Below, piece by piece: positions 22,101 to 33,130 of a DNA stretch of 64,000 nt (positions are counted from its first letter, which is position 1; each line of letters opens with the position of its first letter). The DNA comes from Marasmius tenuissimus (taxonomy: Eukaryota; Basidiomycota; Agaricomycetes; Agaricales; Marasmiaceae): the NCBI GenBank assembly GCA_029532415.1, contig JAQOTA010000069.1, positions 372,001 to 436,000 on the forward strand. Direction: 5' to 3'. Under the pieces are notes generated by a model. The model searched no databases, was not told where the DNA came from, and saw only the letters and a list, made by a program, of their open reading frames with translations. The translations under genes and the position numbers were made by a program.

Positions 22101-23404
22101 CAAGTAGAAACCGGGATTTTTATCTGACTGTTATTCACGGATCGCGAGATGCAGGACTGGCTAGTCTTTGACCCCGTGTGAGGACTGGAGGGGGCTGCTA
22201 GCGGCCGCGTCGATGATTGAATCGAATGATATCCCGGGTTTGAGTCCGAGCTGACTGTTGTGAGTATTCAAACTTCATGCGGCTGGCATCGGTGGCCTCA
22301 AGGTCCCGAAAGAACATACGGAGGCAGTGTACAAGAGTCCAAAGAGGGATTTTGGCTGTAGATTGACGACACGGTCAGCGGGCTTGCTGTCAAATTACTT
22401 TTCGACGATGATTTCGGTGACTGGGAATCAGGATTTAGTAGACGGTGAATTCTCGCGGCCAGTCATCCGACAGTCGATGACCTGGGAGACTGAGCTTGAT
22501 GGAAGCATTATCATTGATCAACAGGCGTGCACTAGTAGGTGTTTCTTGAGCCCAAGTCGCCTTTGGGGCTCTAGAAAAACTGAGTCTCCAGGCGTACACT
22601 AGTACCTGCCTCGCGAGTCCGATACAGTCCCGAACACCGAGATTATCATAATCACCTAGTATCGCAAGCAATGTATATAAGTCGGAGAGTGGTTATCGGG
22701 GACTGAAGCAGAGGCAGCGGGCCTGAGCAGGGCCTCGGAGTTATTCACGAATTCGCGAGTGGCCCAGGTGTCGCTGTTTACTCATGAAATTGTATTTGAG
22801 AGACGATTTGAGGCCAATAGTAGGTCTGATACGCACCTTCAGGCTTAACTTTATGTCTTGTCACAGCATTTACGCTGCAGGATTTGATTCCTCGTCAAAG
22901 TTGCCGAACAAAGCAGAGTCCAGAAGCGTTGGCCATAGTACGAAGAGCGGCCCCTAACCCTAGCCTATGATGTTTCCCAGGGGTCTGATTCTGCTAAGCG
23001 TACATTATTCAGCTTTTCGACCACCATGGCCACCGTGTTTAGCTCTCTGCGTGTCTACTGGACAGATCTTCCCCAGGACCTGGGTTTCATTAGTAGAGAG
23101 TCTTTGAGGTCAAGGAGGACCCGGGAACTTTGGGTGTATCATGGATTGGGTCATCACCGTGACGTACCTGTTCTCGATTCTTCTTGACATTGTGCTCCTC
23201 TTGGAAGAAGGCTCACAGTGGTCTAGAGAACTCGAGGCAAACGTGCTTTTCGTCGTCCGAGGTACCTTCTCGCTCGTCATTTGTGATGTGCTACGACAGA
23301 ATGAGAGAGAGAATGTTGGTTGCCATCATGATCACCAGACCGACATGAGGTGTTAGTAGCGTGAAAACAATCGCCATTTATAACTCACAGGCACTCTTGG
23401 AAGG
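19139..23404. other. Gene-poor region of about 4.3 kb
   Basis: No reading frame in this stretch resembles a known protein, and none has a convincing intron-exon structure. The left end (19139-19450) is the probable promoter of the low-complexity gene. A short imperfect repeat lies at 22523-22604: AGGCGTGCACTAGTA and AGGCGTACACTAGTA. Between the copies sits an imperfect hairpin (TTTCTTGAGCCC against GGGGCTCTAGAAAAA). I do not see terminal repeats or transposase-like sequence. Confidence 0.45.
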
Positions 23405-23412
23405 TATATATA
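23405..23412 (+). promoter_or_regulatory. TATA box of the glutamate decarboxylase gene
   Basis: TATATATA lies 53 bases before the ATG at 23465, which would give a short leader of roughly 25-30 bases. It is one of only two clear TATA elements I found near a gene start in the window. Confidence 0.6.
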
Positions 23413-23464
23413 GCTCTACATCGTCACCGATGTAACCTTTGTCTCCCATACTACTGCTAGTATC

Positions 23465-25897
23465 ATGTCGCTCTCACGTCATAGTATGTTCTCTCTCCAA
23501 TGTCTAGTTTTCTATGACACTGACTTAGACGTGCAGTCAATGCTGAGGAAGTCATCCAGAAGTCGAAGGATCACCCTCGTGCTCAGCATCGACTCGGAGA
23601 ACAACATGAACACCAATCGTTGCATCAATCATGGAGCCGTGACGAGGACGCACAGACGCTACCAAAGTACACGATCCCAAAGGCGGGGATTCCCTCACGG
23701 TCAGCCTATCAGCTACTGCACGACGAAACGGCGCTCGATGGCAATCCGCTCTTGAATCTGGCATCGTACGTTCACCCTCCTGAATTTCTCTCAGGCTGTC
23801 TTTGACTTCCGGCAGCTTCGTTCACACTTGGATGCCCGATGAAGCCAATAAATTAATCATGGAGAACATCAACAAGAATCAAGTTGATCTTGATGAATAC
23901 CCCGCCGCGACGAACATTCACAATCGGTGTATCTCCATGAGTATGTAGTAGGCTATTCTCGTTGCTAACATGTGTTCACTGGTTATTGATCTAGTCGCCG
24001 AGCTTTGGAAAGCTCCGTCCGCCGAGAAAGTGATAGGAACTTCGACCGCCGGATCTTCAGAGGCGATTATGCTTGGGGGCCTCGCAATGAAGAAACGCTG
24101 GCAGGAGGCACGCAAAGCCGCTGGAAAGGATCACTTCCATCCCAACATTGTCTTCGGCTCCAATGCACAGGTTGCCCTTGAGAAATTTGCCCGGTATGTG
24201 TTCATTCATTTTGTGACTCGTTTCGAAGGAGGCACTGAAGGATGAGACGATAGTTATTTCGATGTTGAATGCCGCCTTGTCCCAGTTAAGGCATCGAACC
24301 ACTTCATCATGGACCCCAAAGATGCGATTGAATACATTGATGAGAAGTAAGTACCGCCTATTTTTATGTTTTCCTTGGCTCATTTCGCGTTTAACAGCAC
24401 TATCGGTGTCATTGTTATCCTCGGAAGCACATACACGGGTCATTTTGAGAATGTACAGGAGATGAACGATCTCCGTAAGTGATCTTGCTGATTGTTGACT
24501 TCAGGCGGCTTCTCAGCGTCTAATCTACTCCATTATTATAGTTGATCAACTCCAGAAAGACAAAGGACTCGATATTCCGATCCACGTTGACGGCGCGTCT
24601 GGAGCTTTCGTCGCGCCATTTGCATATCCCAACCTGAAATGGAGCTTTGATGTCCCGCGTGTCGTGTCGATCAACACCTCCGGCCACAAGTTCGGCCTCG
24701 TCTATGCTGGGCTTGGATGGGTTCTTTGGCGCGACGAGAGTTATCTGCACAAGGATCTCGTCTTTGAGCTGCGTAAGTGCTTAGGCCTTCGTACTTCTCG
24801 CTTTGATACCAAAGTATCTTGTTTCTCAAGACTACCTTGGGAGTGTCGAGTATTCCTTCACGCTGTGAGTAATTCGATTTTGAGACCTATGCGTCTCCCT
24901 TTCCCGAGTCCCTGACCATTGCCGCTGCACGACAGGAACTTTTCGAAACCTGCGGCCCCAATCATCGCCCAGATGTTCAATTTCCTTAACCTTGGGTTTG
25001 ACGGGTACCGCCGCATCGCCAAGAAGGATCTTCGCAATGCTAGATTGCTGTCCAGAGCCCTAGAGAATACCTACTTCCAGGTGACTTCCTTATCTAAATG
25101 TACTGTTTGGCCAGACAAAAGACTTAACATCATCATTCAGGTCCTGAGCAACATCCACCGTCCGATTGGTGGCGGTGAGCCTGAGGATCCGGACGAACCA
25201 GAGTCCTATGAAGCGGGTCTTCCGGTTGTTGCTTTCAAGTAAGTCTCTGTTTGCCTATGTCTGCTTGGTATTTGATGGCTCAAACTCGTCGGAAAGGCTG
25301 TCGGACGACTTTGTTAAACAGAATCCTAATGTCAAGCAGGTTTGGATTCAAGTTCGTTTACTCATCGATGCGATCCAATTGCCCGGGAATATTCTGATGA
25401 GCCTCGTCATGTAGAACCTGCTGCGGTCGAAGGGGTGGATCGTACCAAACTACAACGTGAGTATTCGACCACTCATCTGACCGTCGTCTGTGTTCCCTCC
25501 TTATACTCGAATCGAAATGTAGGCTCCACAAGGAGCAGAGAACACCGAAATCCTGCGTGTCGTCGGTGAGTGGCTTTGTCAAAGTGCTCAGTTCGTCAAA
25601 CTCGACACAAAACCATCCAATAATCACGCAGTCCGGGAAACCCTGAGCGCAGATCTCATCGAGAAACTCGTCGTTGACATCCTCCAAGTGACTGAATCAA
25701 TGATGGGTACGTACTCGAATTTATCTCAGATCAGGAGTCCAGAACTCATACAAGATTCAGGCGACGGAGGCCAGATGTTTGAAGCTACGAGTCCAACTCG
25801 TCACCAACAGGACATGGAGCACGGTAGACCTGATAAGGATAATTTCGGAGGCGAAAATGAAGGTGCTCAGCAGAGCGGTTTCGCTAGGAATTGTTGA
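23465..25897 (+). CDS. Glutamate decarboxylase (PLP-dependent)
   Basis: Converts L-glutamate to GABA and CO2 in the cytosol, the entry step of the GABA shunt. About 13 exons can be joined without breaking frame. Family blocks in order: [96 protein letters not shown] and [17 protein letters not shown]. The Lys of SGHKFG (about residue 295) is the expected PLP Schiff-base lysine, and DGAS supplies the cofactor-contacting Asp. [20 protein letters not shown] follows, then [17 protein letters not shown] across an intron with a GTTCGT donor. The C-terminus ends GFARNC, close to the usual fungal ending. Length, about 535 residues, fits the family. I cannot tell whether the C-terminal tail binds calmodulin. 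Confidence 0.93.
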
Positions 25898-26160
25898 GAG
25901 TCATTGTGGAGGGCACAAACAATTATATGCCAGTGTATCCGCAGCTGTTATTTTCCCTGTACAGTACAATTTGAACACGAAGGACTTTTGTTGACTGGAT
26001 TAATCTAAGTGAGAGGCGTTTCTAGTTTATGGCGGACCACGATGATATTCTCTACAGAGCTACAGAATGGAGGCAACAGGAAAAGCGCGCGGAACAATTC
26101 TAAAGACGGGATGCTGTACTGGTAATCTTTGGGACGATGCAACGGATGGATGGTAATACA

Positions 26161-28641
26161 CTAGGTAGACTCTGAAGGAATATCTTCAATCCGGCGGGCA
26201 ATCTCCCGAGATGCGTCCAGTAAAGACAGACGGCCAAGTACTAGACCCTGGCCTACTACCACAACCAATTTCCGATCGGGCCCCGCGAAACATTCCTTAC
26301 TGACCATATAGACCAGCAGCTCTCCCACACGCCGTATGTCCGCCACCTGAGGGTCAGGTATCCAGTCGCCCCCATCATCTTCCTCTGCGGACCCGTCGCC
26401 CGTACCGGAGTGTTTGACCTCGCATGCCTCTCCAAAGTCCAAAACGATTACGCCTGGAGGATTCGCTGAGATCGCTATGTTGTCGGCTTTGATGTCACAA
26501 TGAGCGAAACCTGCACTGTGGATGGTCTGCATCGCATCGAGCAGTCCTAAAACCACCTTCATCGGGGGAAGAGGTTCGCCACCACCCGTTTTACAGTATG
26601 ATCGCAAGTTCCGACCGGCATACTGCGTTATTACGAGGTGCACGTCCTCATCCTCGTCAACCTCCTGCTCTTCGATAATGTTGACTACGCCGCGGAGACC
26701 TTTCAGTTGCCGCAAGATCTTCACCTCATTATGGCTTGTCAATTTGGCGACTGCAACCGGCTCATCCTCTGCATGATGCTTTAGAAGAAGAACTTGACCG
26801 GTGCCCTAGAACCAACATCCACTGTCAAAACGCGCTACTGTCAGAGTTTAAGGTTGCGTACCATAGGCGACAAGAGAGAATTCACTATGGAGAGCATGGA
26901 GTCGTTGAGTGGCCCTTCTAGAAGGAAGTCAGCCTCCCGCTGCAATGGCCTGATACCAACATAGCCGTAGTCGTTGTTGCTGGGGAGGTGTGTGTAAAGC
27001 CTGTTTTGGAAGTACAGGTCACCTTTGGAACTCGAGTGTCCGTGACTGAAATGATGTTCGGCACTCTCTGCATCAACATCAGCAAGCAAGTGAAGCCTAT
27101 CCAGTGCTTCCCCTTCCTGTGCTATGGCGGTACAAGATTGGCTTGTGTGTGTGCCCATACTCCTCTTGTTTCCTTGGTGATGCTGGGTTTCACTTCTGTT
27201 TCTGCTACGACTGTTGCCACCTTGACGTTCTTGACCTCTACTTGAGGTACGATGGCTGCCCTGCGGAGCTGACTTTGTAGAGGTCCTATGAGGGTCGAAA
27301 TCTTCATCGTCTTTGTCTTCGTCGGTATTCCGTTTTCGCTTTTTGCCCTTCTGGGTACTTGTCCTTGACTCCAGCTCCGACAAGATCACCCTCGCGTCCT
27401 CCAACTTCAGCGACAAAACTTTGCACCGAAGTTGATATTCTCTCTGAGACACTGTGGTTGATATTCCGCGAAGAAGCCCATAGGCGACTTTCATGAAATC
27501 AAGCGCGCCGTAATACTTGTTGCTAACGATGCGCGTGTATCGCTTCAATTCGTATTGGGGTGGCGATCCAGGGACCTGGCCAAGGTCATCAGCCATGAAA
27601 GTCATTGGTTTTTATATGATACTCACTTTTGCCACATCGAAAACGGTGAAGTTGCAGGATTTACCTGGGTCCACAAAGAGGGTGAGGAAGCGAATGGGGC
27701 CCTTAATGCGGTATTGCATCCATAGGTTTGCAAAACAATTCATCACCACACGGGCTTTCGTGTGGTCTCGTCCAGCGCAATGAGATTCAATCTCTCCCCA
27801 TAGAACCAATGAAGCTACTTCCTGAGACGCCGACACCCGGAAATCGCATACTGGAGTGTACGACGAAAACTTCTTGCCAGTTGTTGCGCGCAAGCATGTG
27901 GTGATATTCCCGCTACTGGATCTTTGTGCATGTTCATCAGCAAATGCACGAGTTCAAGCAAAAGACAAACGACACACCTCGATAGGGTGAGCCCGAGTTC
28001 GAGAGCGAGCTCACCTAACCAGCCGAGGCAAGTGATTTCCGAAGGCCAAGTCAGGTTATGGTATTCGGACCCCAAAATATGTGCAAGCAGAGAGAGTAGG
28101 CTGGGTGGTAGTAGCTTTTCCAGGTCTACTTCGGATGGTCCAACGAATTTGATGTGAGCTTCGATTGCTACGAACGGCGACGAGTCTCCCATGTCTTTCA
28201 TATGCTCGCTCAGACACAAGATATCTTGGACGTCTCTTCGTGCCCGATCAATCGCGTACTTGGTCCAAACTGGATGTTCCTCTTTTGCCATCCTGTCGAG
28301 CGACTGTGATTGTCGTTAGCAAACATGAATGATGAAGATAGGTCGTATCCAACGAGCATATGCGACTACACACTCACCTCAACTGTTGGTACGTGCAACT
28401 TGTCCACTCCCAATAACGCGTCCGTTTTCTCGCTGGACAGTTCCACCACATCCGGGAGGTTGAGGTTTAACGCGCTCCTGGGCAGCCCTTGTTGGGTAAT
28501 ACCATCACCTTCGTCCAGCAACACAATCAGCGGGCGAATGAAGTCCCTTTGGTCTTCAGTCAGCGGTCCCGACGGTAATATCCCAGATAGCTCCTCGAGG
28601 GCCTCGTCTCGATCGGTCTGAACAAAGTCCTGAACCTCCAT
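26161..28641 (-). CDS. Protein kinase with long N-terminal region (HCD-type catalytic loop)
   Basis: A multi-exon gene of about 790 residues. The N-terminal 250 residues form an all-helical region (starting MEVQDFVQTDRDEALEELSG). Next come the blocks YTPVCDFRVSAS and HTKARVVMNCFANLW, a basic and acidic disordered linker (KKRKRNTDEDKDDEDFD), then the kinase domain. Kinase elements: Gly-rich MGTGQVLLL, beta-3 Lys in VAVAK, alpha-C Glu in SHNEVKIL, catalytic loop HCDIKADN and metal-binding DFGEA. The Arg of the usual HRD motif is Cys, a change seen in some fungal kinase expansions related to FunK1. Substrate and pathway are unknown. The splice between MNMHKDP and KFSSYTP uses a GTAGCG donor and is the least certain. 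Introns run 44-75 bp. Confidence 0.75.
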
Positions 28642-29456
28642 GAATGGGATTGAGTGAAAGATGAATGTAAGCGGGGTGAGTTGAAGCTGAATAGGAGTCA
28701 GCTGGAGGCGAATGGAGTGAGATGAGGATGAATGGTAGAAATTGAGAGTGGATGATGTAGATTGGATAATGTCGATCCCAGGGTGTTGAAGGTGTAAAGT
28801 GACCTGAAATTGAAATCGTCGAGGTCGTCAAGCTTCAATTGGCTTCAGGAGCATCGAAGAGCGAATTACTTATGCCTGGGAATTTAGGCTGTTTTAGACT
28901 GTCCCACCCCTTACGTAAGTATTCGTGCGCCACCCGAGGCTTGAGTTCGATACGCGGAGGGTTGATCCAAATTAATGATGGCGTCAAGCATTAGACTTGA
29001 GCTCAAGAACGCCATTGTATTGAAGAATCGTAAGCAATATACATCAATCCTCGACCATTCTAAGCCAGCTTGAGCCGCTGGAATTAGGCTTGTGTACTAG
29101 TAACTGGCAGTCTGTAGGAAAACCACGTTCAAATCACTATAGGCCGAGTATCTGATCATGACAGTCTGTGTTCCTATGCTCATGTTTTAGAGGGGAGGAA
29201 TGTGGATCGCATAAGGGGAAGCGTCGACCGAAATCTCACACGTCGGTTCCCGATGTGAGCACTGATTTCAAAATCACTGATCATGAACCTGATTTCGTCG
29301 TTCTACTAGCAATTATCATTGAAAGCAACCTGTGGGGCAACAAGCAATGGATCCAACTGGTTCTCCTCTCTAGAACTACTGAAAGGCGGTGGCAGAGTTC
29401 GAAATATCACGTATCTATTATTCCTGGTAGACATCCGAATCAACTATGTAAATCGA
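28642..29456. other. Intergenic, no gene recognised
   Basis: About 0.8 kb between the upstream end of the kinase gene and the 3' end of the MFS gene. Short overlapping frames only. Confidence 0.45.
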
Positions 29457-32365
29457 TCAATCGAACGAAAAACGTCCCTGGAGATTCGCCAGTCAAGACA
29501 TGATGCAGACGTAGCAGGTCACGACGGTGGACTTACGCGGAACTCTCTGCCCTTCAGTTGCAGAACGGGGACTACCAAAACGAAAATTGCGCAAACGATT
29601 CTATACATAAGTTAGAGAACCTCGTAAGTTATGGGTACTCAAGAGCTCGATAGCTGGCTACGCACCCTGCTTCCACACCCAATGTCTGCATTGCTCCGTT
29701 CTTTTCGGCCCACGGAACCTGATAGTACGCAACGGCAAAACCTGGTTTGATCATGAGTTACAGTTCGTCGCTAGGTCGATAAGTGAGATTATGCAAACCG
29801 CCCAGAATACGAGCCAAGTTCAGTATGGAGCTGACCTCTCCCTAAATACTTGAGGTTAGATCCAACATAAACTGAGACCTCCAACAGTCAAGTACGTACC
29901 TGCCGCCGGGGGAAACAATCGTTACTGTACGCATCTTCCGAGCATCGTTAGGATTTCCTCGTATGTTTTATGCCGCTGAGGGCTCTGGTACTCACAAACC
30001 GCCACCGTTGCCGTAAAAGTTGCCAATTGAGCGATCCCCCAACCTACAACAATCACCGCAATATGGAGATGATGCTGAAGCGCGGCTCCAAGGATCAAAA
30101 ATCCGCAGAGATAAAATAGAACTGAGACGTGGATCGCCCTGTTGCATGAATTAGTATCAAAGGAAGTGAAATAGCTGCGGCTTGCATACGAACCACAATC
30201 GGGACTCAGCCTCGAATACGCCGTTGTTCCTCCGCACGCTTGCGTACATCAACCAGTCGTTTGTGTATCGTCCGACTACTTCTCCGAGGAACACCGCAGC
30301 CTGAGGAGTTAATTCGAAACAAATGGGTTGAGGTAGACATGTTGGCGTGAACAACTTGGACGGAACATACAACGGGTGTGGCGTAGATACCACCGACCGT
30401 AAACGAGTCAAAGCCAAATCCGAAAGGTGGTGGGCTTTGGAAGAACACGGTGTTTGTGATCTTGTAGATTCGCGTCATTTCAGGACCATGGCTATTCGAC
30501 GTAAGGCGAAAAGGGTACTTACATTTACTCCGATACTAAACCCAAACATCACTCCCTGAGTTGTAGAAGGACGAAACCCGTGATTGAGAAGGAAATCGTA
30601 AGTCTCAGAATACTACATACCTCGAATATCCATATACCAAGAAATTGAGGTCGCCACATGATTTTGAAAGGTGCGAGAATGACTTCCTTCCACGAAGGGG
30701 CCGTTTTGGCTACCTTACGTGCATTCAATCCCAGCAGCGCTTTCGTGCGTCCCTTCAGACCAGGCTCCGCAAGCCTTGCGCCCCGCTTGCGGTCGTATAT
30801 CCTGTTGAACGTTCGATGAGAAAAAGCTATGGACACCCGAACTGAGCCGGACGTACGTCTCCTCCATGAAGAACGTGATGAGAAGTACAACGACCACTCC
30901 GTATAAACAGCCCACTACCCAAGCCCAGCGGTAACTTGTTCGTCCAACGAGAAAGCTGAACAGAAAGGGCGACAAATGGGGACCGAGGACAGCAGCGCAA
31001 GTCCATATTCCGATCTGGAAATGCATATTAAGATGATTTGTCAGTTCCAAGGTGGTGAACGAGACCAACCATCCTTGCCCGAAGATGAAATGGGTAGATA
31101 TCGTTGATAATGAATAGGCCCTAGAGATATTTACAGGTTCAGAACACTCTTGGTGAGTTGCAGGTGGTTAACTTGCAGTGATTTGCGGGCACGTTCTGGA
31201 GGGTTTTATCAGCCACGATGGACCCTATGGAGAGGATCACTTCCTTACGCAAAGAATCCAGTCAAGCAGCGCATCCCTTGGAAAGGCTTCAGATGTGCAC
31301 TTGCCTTCGAATGTCTCGAAACTCACCCGCAAAAATCGCTAAAGTTGGAGCAAAGGTGGCGCCCACGAGAAAGCCCAAGGCCAACACCTGTCAGAGGTTT
31401 CTAGGGTCGTACATATCCATCATTGACGAGGTTCGGGAAACACACTTGTGTCCAGAATAAGACTGGCAGTCGTCCATAGCGTCGCATGAGCATCTGTGTG
31501 AACCCAATTGATCACCGTTCGGTGTCGACGGAAGGTTGTCTACTCACGATACTGATTACTACAGTTAGCAAAGCGACAACGCAGGATAGAAAAGCACTCA
31601 CTCGAAGAGTCCTCCCCAGCCTTCGAAACAAACTAAGCTTCAGCGGTTGACAAGCCAGCTTTAGGACTCACCCACTAGGAAAACACTCCAGCTTGCGACA
31701 TCGCAGGATTAGTACTGTGAGTATATATGGCAAGAGTAGGTGCTTCGACGTACTTGGATGTCAAGTTATTGATATGACCCGTGTTTGTGTGGTATTCTTC
31801 CGCTAGTTGAAATACTGTCGCTATGCCTGAGATTGGTCGGTTCGTTGATCAGAGAGTTGTCATAGGGTTATTTAGGCTGGGGCATAACGCACCGATGGCA
31901 GAGTCAAAGTCGGGAACAACAGTAGCAAGAGTTATGATTGCGAGGTGAAGGGCTTTCTTCCGGCTGCTCCACTGTCACCCGTCGGGTAAGTGAGATTTTT
32001 ATCCTATAAATCTCTCACCCAAAAGTCTCACATTCTGAGGGTCACTCGGATCGTCCCTCGGCTGAGGCCACAGAATCGTCTTGCCATCCTTCGTCAACTT
32101 TAAACGGGACGTAAATTCCTCTCCTAGCTCAATCCGAGCTTCCCTATTCTCAGTGGAACGACCCAATGAGTTTGGTGAAAGGCCTTGCGATAAGAGATAC
32201 TCACTCTGGGTCGAAGATTACTCTACCGGCTTCTCTCTCGTGAAAAACCGCCAAATCGTCATCCGAAATCCTTAGACCTTCGTTCTTGCCAGTCCTGTTG
32301 CTGATGCTTTCCCGCTCTACCGGAGATTCTAGCTCGGCCTTGCTGTGGTCTGAAGATCCAGCCAT
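29457..32365 (-). CDS. MFS transporter, DHA1-type, many introns
   Basis: A proton-coupled drug or metabolite exporter type, plasma or vacuolar membrane. Exons in order give an acidic cytosolic N-terminus (MAGSSDHSKAELESPVERE), ILWPQPRDDPSDPQNWS, VVPDFDSAIGIATVFQLAEE, LGFLVGATFAPTLAIFA, MRCLTGFFATCPQITGLF, IINDIYPFHLRARM, LSPFLFSFLVGRTSYRWAW, FFMEET and YDRKRGARLAEPGLKG. These are followed by IMWRPQFLGIWIFE, VFLGEVVGRYTNDWLM and VVGWGIAQLATFTATVAVY. The last blocks are AYSNDCFPRRQGEVSSILNL and FAVAYYQVPWAEKNG, before a final RGRFSFD. It has the 12-helix pattern and looks intact. One intron (31121-31176) is a GC-AG intron. It lies head-to-tail behind the MATE gene on the same strand. Substrate unknown. 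Confidence 0.85.
31121..31176 (-). other. GC-AG intron in the DHA1 MFS gene
   Basis: The donor reads ACT|GCAAGT and the acceptor TCTCTAG|GGC. Removing these 56 bases gives the family sequence CPQITGLF across the junction; no GT donor nearby restores the frame. Confidence 0.8.
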
Positions 32366-33130
32366 GGTCGAAAGGGAATCCACGGGAACGATTGAGAATG
32401 TCCTGCTCTTCTTATACAGTAGGCTCCCGCCAGTGATACCATGTGAGCAAGTTTGGGTGAGAGCCTTGTAGTAAATATGCCCAATCACATTGGACTCATT
32501 CTTTTTGTCAGCGCCCAGGTCCGTTCAGAGGGCTGGCTGGTCAAGAGACTTCTTGGTAGCTTCTGCATTTCCGCACTTGTTGAAAGTCACCATAGTGTTC
32601 GAGGGAAGGGAGCGACGACGTTTCTTCAATGGAGCGCTTTAGACTCTAGTTGAGCATAATTTCCCGAGTGGGAATCTTTGTTGGGCACTGATAGGCTTTG
32701 GAGGCGGTTTGGGGAAACCTGACCCATCCGGGGAAAGACAACCAGCGAAAGACGCGTCGCGTGAGGGCTTAGAGGACGTGACTGTGGGAACTCAAGTACT
32801 CGCCGGCACCTTTCACCGACGGTCCGGAATACCGTCCGAGCGTTCAACGAACGCTACGTTCAAGCTGGGGTCTGAAATGTAAAATTTGTTCGTTCACGAG
32901 AACGAGTCCGCTTTCTTTTCTTTGGATGAAACATACCGCGTTATCTGCCACGAAAATTCTCTTCAGTGAGTACCACTGATTCCACCCTTTACTGCGAACA
33001 CAGTGTACGATTGCATGATGCTGGTATGAGCGGGCGAAAACAAGGTCATTATACAAGTCGTTAGATATCGTTCAGATTACATCACAAAAGATCGTCAACA
33101 GAAGCAAGCAGTAGATCTATGCAGTAACAT
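32366..33130. other. Intergenic, promoter side of the MFS gene
   Basis: About 0.77 kb. It should contain the MFS promoter and the MATE 3' flank. No gene recognised. Confidence 0.45.

Noticed and set aside
25688..25897. Independent small gene at the end of glutamate decarboxylase
   Set aside because: An intron (GTACGT...TTCAG) joins the last 48 codons to the decarboxylase C-terminus, which ends in the family-like FARNC.
26841..27605. Separate basic nuclear protein gene
   Set aside because: It is the disordered middle exon of the kinase gene: a 51-base intron upstream and a 56-base intron downstream join it in frame to the helical N-terminus and the kinase domain.
30549..31068. Two overlapping small genes
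   Set aside because: Both are exons of one MFS transporter; an intron starting GTACGTCC removes the frame conflict and gives FFMEET-IYDRKRG.
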